Assembly (NCBI GenBank): GCA_009767595.1
Contig: VSDK01025658.1
Coordinates: 607,946-671,945, forward strand
Length of the DNA stretch: 64,000 bases
Direction of reading: 5' to 3'
DNA from: Symbiodinium kawagutii
Taxonomy: Eukaryota > Sar > Dinophyceae > Suessiales > Symbiodiniaceae
Part shown: positions 11,169 to 22,520 of the stretch, one piece after another
Numbering within the stretch: the stretch's first letter is position 1
How the letters are laid out: each line of letters begins with the position of its first letter
Notes under the pieces: model-generated
Database searches by the model: none
Told to the model about the DNA's origin: nothing
The model's input: only the letters and a program-made list of their open reading frames with translations
Position numbers and translations under genes: made by a program

Positions 11169-11860
11169 GCAAGTGATGTTCACGATGGGCTGATCAAGGT
11201 GAATTGCTGGTGAATTTCTGCTTGGTGGAGCCCTAAAAATGTGGTTTATAAAGGTTAGTTGGTGAATTCATGGTTGGTTGATTTACGGTGATTCATGAAT
11301 TGCTTCATGGTGAATTCTAAGTTAAGGTTAGCTAACCATTTGGCTGATATTGGTTTGGAAGGGCTAGTGACTGTTTAATTGGTGGTTGATTAAGGGTTAC
11401 TATTCATGGAGTGGCTAGTCCTGGGTGCTGAAATTGGCACTGGTCGGTAGTGGTTAAGGGTTGCTTCATGCAAAGGACTTCGTTTGGTCAATAATTGAGG
11501 TCATTGCATGTAGTGGTGAATGACTATCACAAGTAATCTAAATAACCCTGGATCAACCAACTTCTTAATTTTGATCAAGTCTGTGGATAGCGGTTGAACA
11601 TGTGCACTTTGACATTGTTGATGCAATGTTGAAGAACATGCTTTGCAGCAGGTTTCAATTGATGTTTGACAGCATGATTGAGAACATGGGTCATGAACGG
11701 TTGATAACATGGATAAAGAGGTGGTCGAGCGGTAGCAAAATGGCAATATCCTAATAATAGTCTACAACATGGCAACACGCTTAGTAATGTCGATGATAGC
11801 GTGGCAAGCATCAGTGTTGATAAGGAAATGAAAAAAGTAACTCAACACGTGGTGAATTAA

Positions 11861-12136
11861 ATGGTTCATAGAATTAACAAATCATGTATGGTCCTGGATG
11901 GTGGCAAATGCGTGGCTTGTAAAGTGCCTGGACACATGGTTAAACCATGGTCACTGATGATTGAACATGATTGTCAAATTGGCGAACAGTGTTTTGACAC
12001 TTGGTTAAGCACTTCATTCACTATGGTTCACGGTGATGTATGTCGGTATATCAGGCATATGATCTCCAGAAAACTCAAGCGCCTTGGCTGCAGCTTGCTG
12101 GAATCATGTCTCTCAACCAGCATGAACCACCAATGA
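11861..12136 (+). CDS. hypothetical 91-codon open frame
   Basis: The frame has a CVAC pair (GGKCVACKVPGH) and several later Cys. It runs into CCATGAACC repeat at the end. Base composition is close to the surrounding repeat, so this may be a chance frame. Confidence 0.2.
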   Translation: MVHRINKSCMVLDGGKCVACKVPGHMVKPWSLMIEHDCQIGEQCFDTWLSTSFTMVHGDVCRYIRHMISRKLKRLGCSLLESCLSTSMNHQ

Positions 12137-12344
12137 CATGACCCCCATGAACCGCTATCAACCATCAGCACTCACTCGTAAACATCATTAATCAATAATC
12201 ACCATCATGCACAATCATGCACCGCCATCAATCACTCTTTAGCATTGTAAACCGGCATTCACCATCATTCACCATCATTCACTTTTAACTATTCACAATC
12301 ATTAACTCATTAACCACAATTGATCATCATTTTCTATCATTGAA

Positions 12345-12442
12345 CTGCCACGAATCCGGCATCAACACTTCTACCCAGCCACGCTGCCCAGCATTACCAG
12401 ATTCGCCCCATCTGCCAGGCCTCACTCTGTACGGAAACGAAG
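12345..12442 (+). CDS. exon-like island
   Basis: CCATCATTC repeat lies on the left. The frame CHESGINTSTQPRCPALPDS is open to the donor CGAAG|GTAGTG, and GGTTATGATTCATGATAG repeat follows. The minus strand is also open. Confidence 0.42.
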
Positions 12443-12659
12443 GTAGTGATCTTTGCCTACGAAAATCCGGAGCAGAACTGACGTCGAAGTTGCTAGTTTC
12501 TAGTAGGTTATGATTCATGATAGTTCATGTTGGTTGATGATGATACGTTTGCCATTTATATAACAATAACTAGGTAGATATTGATGGTTGATATGGTTGA
12601 TCTTGATTAAGTGGTTGCTGATGATCATTTGTCACCATGAACAGTGTCTAATTATTGAT

Positions 12660-12752
12660 GCTAATGCTACGCGCAACCCCCCAGTTCGCCCCCAAGGGCC
12701 TTATGGGATCTCAGCATCGCTTGCGGGGTATCTTTATGAGTGTCTCCATGAG
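12660..12752 (+). CDS. exon-like island with GTATGT donor
   Basis: The frame ATRNPPVRPQGPYGISASLA ends in YECLHE and the good donor CATGAG|GTATGT. The acceptor is not clear. Confidence 0.4.
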
Positions 12753-13113
12753 GTATGTAAATATCTGATGGGTTATCTTGTGAGTGAATCATGTCAGAAA
12801 TATTGTAAGGTCCCTTATGAGTGACAAACACATCAAAAATCCAACGGTCATAAATCGTCACTGAACATCACTAACACCGAACACCCATCTACTGTCATTC
12901 ACTGTCATCTACCATTGTTGACTAAGTGATGATTGCTCATTAAGCTCATTAAGCTCATTGAGGCGAAACCACTTTGTAAGCAATCATCCTGCCGGTAAAA
13001 ATTGGATGACTGTTAGTGATTGTTTACCAGCAAGAATGATAACAATCACTTGCTAGTGAAAAGATGTCAGCGATTGTTAGCGATTGTTAGCATGTTTTTT
13101 CCCAGCAGGATGA

Positions 13114-13209
13114 TTGTTCACTGTGGGACGCCAGAATGAGTTCACTTCACCGCCGGATAAACCTCCACGGACCCACTCGTGTTTAACCAGCCAGGGGCAC
13201 AACCGAACA
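13114..13209 (+). CDS. exon-like island with GTAAGA donor
   Basis: A frame with GRQNEFTSPPDKPPRTHSCL ends at CCGAACA|GTAAGAG. A pyrimidine-rich acceptor (TTTTTTCCCAG) lies at 13105, but the frame has a TGA just inside that site, so the exact start is unresolved. Confidence 0.35.
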
Positions 13210-13354
13210 GTAAGAGCTAAGAAATTTATGTGATATCATACAGCAGACCCCGGCTGGTTTATGAATAAAGCTTTTCAAGACTGTGTTAATTGATGTTAAT
13301 TGTGTTCACAAAAATATGATGACTGTTGATATCCGCTCAAAAGGGGTACAGTAT

Positions 13355-13515
13355 TCGTTAAAATTTGTCCATAGAGAATGCACCTCCATAGCTGGTTGGT
13401 TTCCCCAGGAAGAAAATGACTTCGGGATGGGTCAGCGGGCTACAACCATTAATGGCAACACCGCCGCCCCTTCCAACTGCTCGGCAACTAGCCTCCCGCA
13501 CCAGCCGTCTTAAAT
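13355..13515 (+). CDS. exon-like open segment
   Basis: The + frame contains FPQEENDFGMGQRATTINGN and ends in a stop after LPHQPS. An antisense frame is also open. No product is suggested. Confidence 0.25.
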
Positions 13516-14209
13516 GTCGTTGACATGCGTCCTGATGCGCGCTCAACACTGGCAGCAAACAGCTTCAACCACTCGGCACTTAGCTGCGTTGAACCCCTGC
13601 CAATGAGACATGCGTATTGATAGCCGCACTGTCTATCCTATGATACATGTTGTTTTGGTATTTGTTGGTTTGTAACCATTGGTGTTGGTATTCGGGTTTT
13701 TAATTCCCTTCAGAAACAATTGTTTTGCAAGAATGGCTGGTGTGCTTCCAAAAAATATTCATGTCAGGAGTGGGTTTCCCATTGCAAATCAGTGTGTCAT
13801 TCCACAAACACATGCAAATGAATGCACTAATTTGTCTCATTGGTTGGTGTGTGCTCATTAGTTGATTTGCTAATGCGCACTGCTGTTTACGAAAAATCAT
13901 TCTGTTTTTACCAAAATAATCTATCAATATTTGAAGCATATAAGCATTGTGCACCAGTAAGCATAACAATATTGGAATAGGCAAAATATCCTCCACGTTC
14001 CGTATTGAAACCATTTACCTCTTGGCGATGGTGAAACTTGATATTCGATCTACTCCAGCATCAATGTTAGTTGGTTTGTTACTGTTCGGTGCCATTTCCC
14101 CATGATCAATAATGCTTACTAATGTTTGATAGTGGTTAGCATGTATGTTGACAGACTTTGGGGATGGAAAATTAATACTTGCTCCTGGTCCATCACCATG
14201 GTCCCATCA

Positions 14210-14705
14210 TGTCCTCTAGTGTGTACATCAAAGTGATACAGTCATGCTGCAGCTCACGCGTCCCAACCAGGGCCTCGCTGTCATCTGCGTGTCTTGAGGC
14301 TAGAGGATGGCAGGGCCACTTCAAGACGCCCAAGTCTTGGCGAGCTTCAAACGCCTCTCCCAGTCATCAGTGGTCTGCGGCGGCCCCAGCAAAACCAGAG
14401 CGAGCATAGTATCGTGCAGGTTCAGGAACCTCTGGCACGCTCTGGCACGCTCAGCTGCACAGCTGGGAAGGGAGCTACTTGAAAGAGCTGCTGCCCTTTG
14501 TGTCCTTCACTTTAGGGCCTTCCATTTCCCTTTGAGCTGCAAGGAACGCCCTCATAGAATTCAATACAGGCGTTGGCGGCGTTGGTGTTTCACGCCCATC
14601 GAAACGATCTTGAAATTCAGCTGTCAGGATGAAAGCACCCAAAGTGCACATGCGGCCTGGGTTCAATCGGAAGTCTTCAGCCTCTATGGCTGAGGCTCTC
14701 ATGTG
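14210..14705. CDS. coding-dense block, strand unresolved
   Basis: About 500 bp of GC-rich sequence. On + a 128-codon frame starts at 14307. On - a 75-codon frame (14702 to 14475) has IEAEDFRLNPGRMCTLGAFI and meets a donor CAA|GTAGCT. The flanks have the reverse of the usual repeat polarity (GGTTAGC left, CCATCATTAATCAACC right). Confidence 0.35.
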
Positions 14706-14869
14706 AGATCATTGCCGTTCGAAACTTGGTTTGTCCAAGCTCTAAGTTTTGCAAGTGCTACTTTTTCTAGGTTGGATACTCATTAACCATCATTAATCAA
14801 CCAAATAACTAATTTGTTACTGTTTGACCTAGGCAAATCAGTCTCAGTTGGCACTAACCCTAACAAACA

Positions 14870-14984
14870 AACAGCCAGGACAGCCATGTGGCGGCTGCAA
14901 CCTGTCAGTCCTTCGTCTTTTGGATCATGGGATAGCGCCCCACCATCAGGTGCTGCGGTGCGATCCAACTCAGCGGTCAAGTAA
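14870..14984 (+). CDS. exon-like island
   Basis: The frame PCGGCNLSVLRLLDHGIAPH continues to RCDPTQRSS and a donor GTCAA|GTAAAG. CPxC-like spacing is present, but no domain is assigned. Confidence 0.35.
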
Positions 14985-15289
14985 AGGGGGCAAATGTGGT
15001 GGGTGGAAGGCCACTGGGGAAGCCATCAGAATAACGCAAACAAAATGATCAGCAAAGTGCGGGCAAATATTTTTTCATAAAACGCCAGCACTGGAAACAT
15101 CAAGAATATTCGACAACTGATGATTTGGATGATATTGATGGTGATGACGACGATGATTTTGAATATGTTTCAAGATGATTTTGGTGATGTTTTAATTCTC
15201 GGCTCATGATCACTGGGATAGTGATCATCAACATGGAAAACAAAATGAGGACGATGATGAAACTCCTTAACTTCCACATGTTCCTAGCC

Positions 15290-15357
15290 ATCATCAAGCG
15301 GCAAATGATGCTAACATAGTTGCACCTTTGGGATGCCAGCTGGTCGAGGCAAGGTCC
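15290..15357 (+). CDS. short exon-like island
   Basis: The frame ANDANIVAPLGCQLVEA reaches a possible GC donor (GAG|GCAAGG). The flanks are not repeat-rich. Confidence 0.28.
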
Positions 15358-15783
15358 AGTGTCAACGATGAAGGAAAGTGCAGTTGCTTACCAAACTAAT
15401 CACGACAAGCTCACTATGGTAACTACCCGGGATCTAAAAACACGTGTCTTGCGAAAGGAAAACTTTCCTTATCCTAGCTCCTGCAAGCCTGGTTTCTGCC
15501 TGGCCTGGCCTGGCCTGGTGAAGTGTGGGTCGCATGTACAGGGTTAGATGAACAAGTAAATACTTGTTTGTTAGATGTCACATTGACATGTGCATGTGAA
15601 TTTGAAAATGGTTTTACATACTTGTGAAACAACATGCGCATCTGTGTATCATGGAAAATATGGGTATTCAAATTTGCAAACATAGTATAGCCTATATAAC
15701 TGCCAGAATCTCACAGACATACATCCTGTATAGAATCATCGTGTGTGTAGCCACGACGCGCAAAGACTACTAACAAGTACAGC

Positions 15784-15863
15784 ATGAGTATTGAATAATC
15801 ATGAACTTGTTGCTGGTGATTTAATGAGTATTGAATAATCATGAACTTGTTGCTGGTGATTTA
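15784..15863. repeat. Exact 40-bp tandem duplication
   Basis: Two adjacent identical 40-bp units begin ATGAGTATTGAATAATCATG and end GGTGATTTA. Confidence 0.95.
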
Positions 15864-16111
15864 CACGACACAAGCATCTTTCTTACATACCGTACATATA
15901 AAACACACACATTTATATATTGAACTATGAATGTAAGCACACACATACATCTGTTCAACATGTAAAATATACTTACATAAAAAACATCTATGCACAAACA
16001 ATGTATGTCCCATCATGTCCATGCTCATTATCCCCTATTATCAACCAATATAATAGAATCCAAATACTAAAAACACACTTCACGTTCTGATCAACTTAAA
16101 AATTCAAAAAA

Positions 16112-16207
16112 CTGGTTGGTGTTTTCAACCCTGAAACAAATATTAGTCGACCAAGCGTTTCTTGATGATCACTAGGAAAAATAAAAACAGTTCAAACCAC
16201 CAGCAAG
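16112..16207 (+). mobile_element. Family B element, copy 5
   Basis: CTGGTTGGTGTTTTCAACC and GTTCAAACCACCAGCAAG form the ends. AAAA lies on both sides as a possible target duplication. Usual orientation. Confidence 0.75.
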
Positions 16208-16319
16208 AAAAATATAAAAACCTTGTTTATCAACCAACTATTGCTTGAACATACAACAAGGGGTATGTTCCACCACCATGGTTAACATACAAACAACCAG
16301 GGGCAACCATCACCTGTCA

Positions 16320-16450
16320 CCATCCCCGGCCCTGTCGCGGCGCGCCGCGGATCCGCCACGGCACTTGGCCATCTCAGAGAAGCGCAGTGGCGACTCGGCG
16401 GCGGCACCTGGACAGCTCAGGCGCTGGCTGCAGATGGGAAGCTTCTCCAA
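16320..16450 (+). CDS. exon-like island
   Basis: CAACCATCACC repeat lies left. The frame PSPALSRRAADPPRHLAISE continues with KRSGDSAAAPGQLRRWLQMG to a donor near CCAA|GTGGTAG. GGTTTT repeat follows at once. The product is unknown. Confidence 0.42.
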
Positions 16451-16454
16451 GTGG

Positions 16455-16625
16455 TAGTTTTCTATGGTTTTTTCACGGTTTTATATTGGTTTTGAATGGT
16501 TTAATATGGGTTTTGAATTGTTTTATATGATCTTTGAATAGTTTTATATGGGCTATTATGAGCTTTAAACATGTTGTTTTAATGGTTTTAGATGGTTTTT
16601 ATATGGTCTTTGAATGGTTTTATGT
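16455..16625. repeat. GGTTTTATATGG repeat
   Basis: About a dozen degenerate units of GGTTTTGAATGG and GGTTTTATATGG, the GGTT-polarity flank of the preceding island. Confidence 0.75.
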
Positions 16626-16713
16626 GGAATCTATAACCCGCAGTGAGACCAATATGTTTTATTTTCAATATAAGGCACCTGACAAAAAAAAACACATTGG
16701 TTTGTCATGGTAA

Positions 16714-16770
16714 ATGATTGTTATTGGATGATTTTGGGGTCCTCTATTTTGAGAAACACTCATATAATTA
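16714..16770 (+). mobile_element. Family A fragment (right half)
   Basis: TGGATGATTTTGGGGTCC followed by TATTTTGAGAAACAC matches the right half of family A. The left end is not recognisable. Confidence 0.6.
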
Positions 16771-16789
16771 TCATATAATTGACAAGGGT

Positions 16790-17950
16790 TGGCGAATCAT
16801 GACTAAAAAGGGTTGATAATACGATTAGAACGCGTTGATACTAGTTGACAAGCCATAGCCGATGGTTATAACCAGTAGTTAGTTGATCATTGCTGATGGT
16901 TGAAGTCTAAGAATTGACTAGTTGCTTTATGGTTGGTAGTAGAGATATATCAACTATAAAGGAAAGGTTGAAACGTGATAATAAATATCGTTAGGGTTGA
17001 TACTGGTTGCAAAAGGTTAGACGTACGACTTTATTACGGCTAACACCTCTGACATAGGCTAGTAGATCTTTGTAAAACGGTCAATCTGGGCTTATGTTGG
17101 GCAATGGTTGTTAATAATGGTTTCTGGATAGTGGTTGAAAGCCCATAGGATCATCCTGGTCAATAGAAACACTTGCAGCGGCTACTAAAATAAACCAGGC
17201 GCATGATTATGCCCCAGGGTAAATTGTTCCAAAACACTAATATCGAACCATGGGCTATGGTCATCTACCAACTACTTACCATGATACCTGGTTGGCAACA
17301 AATGGCTAGAAACCATCGAAAAAAAATGTACCCTCACCTCTTCTAATTGTTGGCTCAGTATTCAATATTACGATTTATGTGTTCCAAACCCTAACGATTT
17401 TTTATTTTCAATGCGGAACAAGTACAATCCGAATGATTGAGCAATCTCTTTCGTGAATTCATGCCAAGTCCTACAGAACTCTCTGCCTGAGTCAGCAAGT
17501 CAGCAAGTGCAGGAACAATGCGCAGCGGCAAAACCCTGGCCACCTGCCATAATCATGGAATTGTCTCTGGCATATCTATCCCATGAAACTCACCCCAGCT
17601 GAACATCGAAGTAGTCACACAAATCATCATGAGTAGATCTTCCAAGCAGTTGAACTGCACTCCCCAAAAAACCGGTTTTTGACCCTAGACTCGATATGAA
17701 AGGCTTGAGACAGAACAACTAACAAATTTTCATCATGGAAGTAGCTACCCCGTAGTCTCCCATAGCCATGACTATCCTTTGGTAAACTAACCTGACAATG
17801 GAAAATCACCATGTTGTAGGAGTACACCCTGGGAAATCATGCATGAATCATGGATATTCCATTGAACCAGGTTCGTTTCCCATAGTTTTCCCATGGTTTC
17901 CCAGGAAATTCCGTGGTTTTCCTATGGCTTTCTTACGATTACTAGAGGAT
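16790..17950. other. low-information interval
   Basis: Mostly AT-rich, with scattered GGTTGATA words. A short GC-richer patch near 17,490-17,560 (containing AGTCAGCAAGTCAGCAAG) has no convincing frame. Open frames near 17,627-17,827 (-) and 17,798 onward (+) are unsupported except where noted next. Confidence 0.3.
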
Positions 17951-18066
17951 AACCCGTGTGAATCAACCCCTCAACGTTTCTGGTTCCCCCACCTTCCATC
18001 CCAGGCAGGGGCTGAAGTGCAGCCCTGCGAACCTTTGAGGCATGGAAGTGGAACAGATGGTCGTTG
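17950..18066 (+). CDS. exon-like island
   Basis: The frame STPQRFWFPHLPSQAGAEVQ continues to a stop at 18067. A GGTTAGTGGTTGTTTA repeat of about 400 bp starts right after it. The donor is not clear. Confidence 0.33.
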
Positions 18067-18480
18067 AACTGGCTAGTGGTTAACAATGGTTAGTGGTTGT
18101 TTAACGTGGTTCATAGTGATTGATGGTTGTTTATAGTGGTTTTAACCACTATTCCACTGGTTAATGGTTGTTTATAGGAGTTTTTAGTGATTAATAGTGG
18201 TTTATAGTGGTTGATGGTTGTTTGAAATGGATATTAATTGTCAATAGTGATTGATGATTGTATGGTGAATAGTTGTTTATAGTCAATAGTGCTGCTTAAT
18301 TTAATGGTATTAATGGTTAATAGTGGTCAACTCATTGACTAAGCAGTGAGGTTGATCGTGGTATATTCACGTTTGACAATGGTTAGCTCATGGGAAATTG
18401 ATGGTTTATTGATGCTTAGATGGTTAATCAATGGTCAAGCAATGCTTGGTTAATGGTTCATACTGGTTGATTGCCAACAA
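18067..18480. repeat. GGTTTATAGTGG repeat
   Basis: Dense units such as GTGGTTGATGGTTGTTTA and GGTTTATAGTGG, all GGTT-polarity. No open frame is present. Confidence 0.75.
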
Positions 18481-20040
18481 CATTATAATGCAAATAGCGG
18501 TTGATGGTAGTTTACCTGATGACCACGTAGCTATATAAACATATTCAACAGCAGTGGTGAACAACGGTCGAATAACCACAGTAGTTGCAATGGTGATGAA
18601 GCATTCAAGTCAATCAGGATTGCTGATCACAGTTGAACATGGGCGATAAGGTTTGATCAACGCTTTACCAGTTGCTGATCACAAATGGCAATGGTTTGAA
18701 AAATAAATGGATGATGGTCAATCATCGCGATAATGGCTGATAATCAGTGCTCGATGCCTCGATGCTGATAAAAACCGATACTGGCTAAGCATCATCAATA
18801 AAGTCTGAGAATGAGTAGCAGTGTTGAGTCCATGCTTAATCAATGCTAAGAATGGCTGATATATGTCTGTACACATTTTTTATGCTTATGGTCAATCAAA
18901 TGTTGGAAATTGTCAAAAACACTTAATCACACTGAACAATGGAAACATCAAAGCATCACCAAGAAAATGGCAAATAGTAGCTGAATAATGCTCCAAGTCC
19001 AAGGACTTTCATATGTGGGTCCCAACATTTCATACCGGCGGCACCCCCTCGGAAGATGAGTGTTGATACCTGACAAACTGCTAGGTATCTCTGCCACCAG
19101 TGGTGCTGTAGTTCACCAATAGTTACGCTTCAACTACCATCTGAACATGAATGGCATAGCTAGCTTGGAAGTGTCAACCATTCACAAGTTAATATCGGTT
19201 AAACAATGTTGAATCAACGGTACATCACTGCTGATACTGTTTTATCATGGTGGATGATGATTAAACACAATGACCATGACATGTCCAACTTCTTTGAAAT
19301 TTCCTGGAGGGTGACCACAGACACCATCCATGTAAGCTATACCTTGGGTTCTTCGGAGAGTGAACATGGGTAGTCAAGTTATAAGTATAGTACTTTGATG
19401 TGCATCCCCAGTTTGCAATTGAAAACTAATCATGGTTATAGGGACTATAAGCTACCTTATAGATAAGGATTATAACAATGATTGTATCCTAGTTACAACA
19501 ACAGCTGCGCGTCTAAGTATGCATGGATGATCTTAGAAACACAACGAAACCAACACCAATAGTTGTCAGAGTTGAACTTGTCAGTTTGACATCCAACGGT
19601 TGGTAGTTGAACCACCCCTTCTGAAAATATTGCTTCACAAAAAACTAACCATTCCAAATACTAGGGGAAACAAAAAAAAATCAAACCACCAACAATGAGA
19701 TCAATGACTATAAAACTACGGGAATGTACAAACAAGTGATTGAGCAACATCAACAAAAAACGCAACGGACACTGTAAGACAAAGCGGGATGGCCCAGTCA
19801 GGAACCTGATGATTTTTTCATCTCACACCCCCTGTCATGCTCACCAGGGGTTGACAAGAGGAAGTAAAGGCCAACAATGAAGTTGCTCTCTGACCGACCC
19901 AAGCTTCTAGCCAAATCTTCTGTAAGTGGCAGTCCATTTACCCTGGCTCAACACCAGCGAACATTTCAACTTAGGGGATATCCCAAATTCAACTGCCGCT
20001 CTTGCAAAATGATGACAGCGTCTAGTCTTGAACTACCATC
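18480..20040. other. intron-like or intergenic interval
   Basis: Words of both polarities mix here. A possible small exon ends at TCTTCT|GTAAGT (19,921), a consensus donor, preceded by MKLLSDRPKLLAKSS. Otherwise only the family B copy at 19,600 is recognised. Confidence 0.3.
19600..19690 (+). mobile_element. Family B element, copy 6 (diverged)
   Basis: TGGTAGTTGAACCACC and AATCAAACCACCAACAA are degraded ends around TACTAGGGGAAACAAAA, in the usual orientation. Confidence 0.6.
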
Positions 20041-20498
20041 AGTAGCCATCATCCACCACTATCAGCCATCATCAACCATCAGCAACCATTGTTCACCCAA
20101 CATTAACAAATGCTCAAGAACCATGTGAAATACACTGTTTGTTAGTACCCATCATTAACCAATACGCACCACCGTTAGCAACCATAAACTATCATTGTGA
20201 ACCATAGTTACCACCATGAAACCCTGTAATTACCATCATTATCCACTATTAACCACTGAAAACCACTAATTAGCTACTACAACCATTACTGACCAGTTAC
20301 TAAATCACTGAGCTCACTGGGCACTAATTAACCACCACCCACTGTTCAACACTATCAAACTTTAAACACTATCAAACACCAATGACGAAACGACTATGAA
20401 CCGCAAGTATCATTTACCAAACCACCAGGTGACATGGACCATTAACCACCAGAAAAACCACCATCACTGACCGCTAGCATCGTTCACCAAAAACATCC
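20040..20498. repeat. CCATTAACC-polarity tract
   Basis: Dense CCATCA, AACCACTA and CCATTAACCACC words ending at TCACCATG before the next island. Confidence 0.8.
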
Positions 20499-20499
20499 T

Positions 20500-20636
20500 C
20501 ACCATGTTACATCGCATCAGCTCATCCGCTGCCAAGCATCTCTTCTCCTGGCCGCTGCCATGCCCGCCACACACAGAACAGCACCGCCGTGGCTCACAGG
20601 GCCCACCTCGCTAGCTGTACCAAGTGGAGACAACGG
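20500..20636 (+). CDS. exon-like island between mirrored repeats
   Basis: GC-rich, with two + frames open to the donor ACGG|GTAAAC; one contains SHQLIRCQASLLLAAAMPAT. CCATTAACC repeat lies left and GGTTGATGATGAATGG repeat lies right, each several hundred bp. This is a textbook case of the window's mirrored arrangement. The product is unknown. Confidence 0.45.
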
Positions 20637-20639
20637 GTA

Positions 20640-20930
20640 AACCAATAAATGGTCGTGAATGGTGGTTGATGATGAATGGTTAATGGTTTAGTTTAGCATG
20701 GTTGATGGGTAACGGTTAATGATGAATAGTCAATGGTTTGTGGTTAATTAATGGTTAATGACTACCACACCGGCCAGCTATTAGTGTTGGTTCAATGGTC
20801 GATGGTTAATGGTTAATTGTTCCAATACATGCATGTGTATTTACAGTGGTTAAGGGTGGTAATGGTGGTCCATGGTTGCAGGGCCTATGTTAATTACAGG
20901 TAATGGTTCACGGATTTCAACGGTATAGCC
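20640..20930. repeat. GGTTAATGG-polarity tract
   Basis: Dense GGTTAATGGTTTAG and TGGTTAATTAATGGTTAATG words, approximately the reverse complement of the tract at 20,040-20,498. Confidence 0.8.
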
Positions 20931-20995
20931 AAAATATCCTGGATATGTAGTGGTCATTTAATTGGAAGTGGTTTAACCTAAAGCCATCGTGACTG

Positions 20996-21361
20996 GTGAT
21001 GGTGGTTGACTTTGATTTATTCGCTGGCACTGTAGGACCAAGCAGTAACCACTGTGAGCATTGTCAACAAACCATCAGCCGTTATAAACCAGCAAGGACC
21101 ATCATTCTGAGTGAGAAGCCATCCAATTCCGCAGTTGATAGAGCAAGGAACAAAGTCCAAAAAACATCTATGATGTGCTTGATGATGCGCCACCATGCTG
21201 ACATAATACATACCTTTGCTACCCTTTGCTATGCTATGTTACAAATGACAAGTATCTATCCATCATACGTCACATGCATCAAACTATCGCGTAGCAAAAT
21301 GCCATGTGATCACGACATCTGGCTACCTTTGCTGACTCGTGATGTTTTGCATTGCTCTTAG
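20996..21361 (+). CDS. hypothetical 121-codon open frame
   Basis: The + frame contains SSNHCEHCQQTISRYKPART and then several Met/His-rich stretches before a stop. It starts inside GGTTGA repeat, so the real start would be an acceptor within the frame. An antisense frame of 64 codons overlaps. Confidence 0.28.
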   Translation: MMVVDFDLFAGTVGPSSNHCEHCQQTISRYKPARTIILSEKPSNSAVDRARNKVQKTSMMCLMMRHHADIIHTFATLCYAMLQMTSIYPSYVTCIKLSRSKMPCDHDIWLPLLTRDVLHCS

Positions 21362-21405
21362 CCGTGGCACTGAACTCATCTCCAAGCATGGCACTGAAAC
21401 AATCT

Positions 21406-21527
21406 GGCTATGGGTCAAAACCCTTAGTCCCCCTGGTCCCCCATCATTAACCAGGCTGTTTTCCCTATGAACTTGTTGGTGATGATCCTCCATTAGTTGG
21501 TTGGTTAACTGCTTGACCCAGCTCGCC
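21406..21527 (-). mobile_element. Family C element, copy 1
   Basis: GGCTATGGGTCAAAACCC and GGTTAACTGCTTGACCCA mark the ends. The core CATCATTAACC..GTTTTCCCTAT is reversed relative to copies at 25,972 and 39,000. It ends just before the next acceptor. Confidence 0.75.
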
Positions 21528-21534
21528 ATCTCAG

Positions 21535-21690
21535 TGCCGAAAACCTGAGCAGCACCTGGGGATCAGCCGCCCGGCCACCATCCACCCTGAGGCTGGGACT
21601 TGGCTGCGAGCTCCAACGCGACTTGGCGTTGGAGCTCGCTGCGGCACCAGCGGCTGCAGCCTGGTTGCCATGTGCCCAAGCTGTGCTTTG
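21535..21690 (+). CDS. exon-like island with GTGAGC donor
   Basis: Acceptor CCATCTCAG, 156 nt open, reading AENLSSTWGSAARPPSTLRL then ELQRDLALELAAAPAAAAW, donor CTTTG|GTGAGC. It contains a perfect 14-bp stem inverted repeat (21606-21639). A family C element abuts the left side and a GGTTAATGC repeat the right. The Ala-rich end could be a linker. One of the best-supported islands, but the product is unknown. Confidence 0.5.
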
Positions 21691-21694
21691 GTGA

Positions 21695-21990
21695 GCGATG
21701 ATCGTGGCTTAGGTGCAGTGGTTAATGCTTAAAAATGGTTAATAAATATCAATAATGGTGAATAATATGGTTGATAATGGTTGATCATGCTTGATAATCT
21801 TTGATAATGGTTGATAACGCTTGATCATGGTATCAACCTCATGATGCTCAATGGTAATGGTGGATGATGCTTGATAATGGTATCAAACTTATGATGGTCA
21901 ATGACAATGTTTGATCATGTTTGATAATGGTTCATAATGGTTGATAATGGTTGATTGTTGGCGCTTACTGATGGTTGGTTGATGATGATT
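21695..21990. repeat. TTGATAATGG decamer-like repeat
   Basis: Units of TTGATAATGG and TTGATCATGC, close to 10 bp each, all GGTT-polarity. Confidence 0.8.
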
Positions 21991-22419
21991 GTGATGGTTG
22001 TGGGATACATCAAGTCCACATCCTCTGGATGGAAAAGGCGGATGCAAAGGAAGTGAATTTGTCCCTGGCACCCGCGCAAAGCAAACAAATACCGTACATC
22101 GTTGGCCTAAAACCAACCAGAAGTCGGAGCTGCAAATCTTGATCTTGAAAGTCCTAATAGGTCATGTACATCCCTCCAAATACTATCTGACTCAGCCAGC
22201 GAGCCAAAGCATGTGACAACAGCGTTCTAATGCCTCAAGACTTGGTTGTATCTTGAGGTGCCTTGATCCCCTTGAAGTTTCTGGCACCAGGAGTGGAGCA
22301 AACCAACGACAAGGTTCTCGAGCAACAGCAAACAAATGCACAAGCAAAACAGCACAAACCTTGATGGGGCTGGTGGCTGTGACATGTTCCCACAAAAAGT
22401 ACCACTCTTCATCAGGTTA

Positions 22420-22520
22420 GGGTGTTTATCAAAATGAGGCTATCCCCAAAAGCATCCAACACTTATCATTTTGGATAGTCAAACTCCCACTTTTGGACGT
22501 CCCTTATTTTGAGAACCCGC
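22420..22520. mobile_element. Family A element, diverged
   Basis: GGGTGTTTATCAAAATGAGG and CTTATTTTGAGAACCCG form the ends. The middle no longer matches the family core. Confidence 0.55.

Noticed and set aside
11501..11811. Minus-strand frames of about 80 codons
   Set aside because: They follow degenerate TTGA/CATG repeat words and lack splice edges or protein-like codon use.
13679..14014. Overlapping frames, 60 codons on + and 104 on -
   Set aside because: AT-rich DNA with no acceptor or donor at either edge; neither strand looks better than chance.
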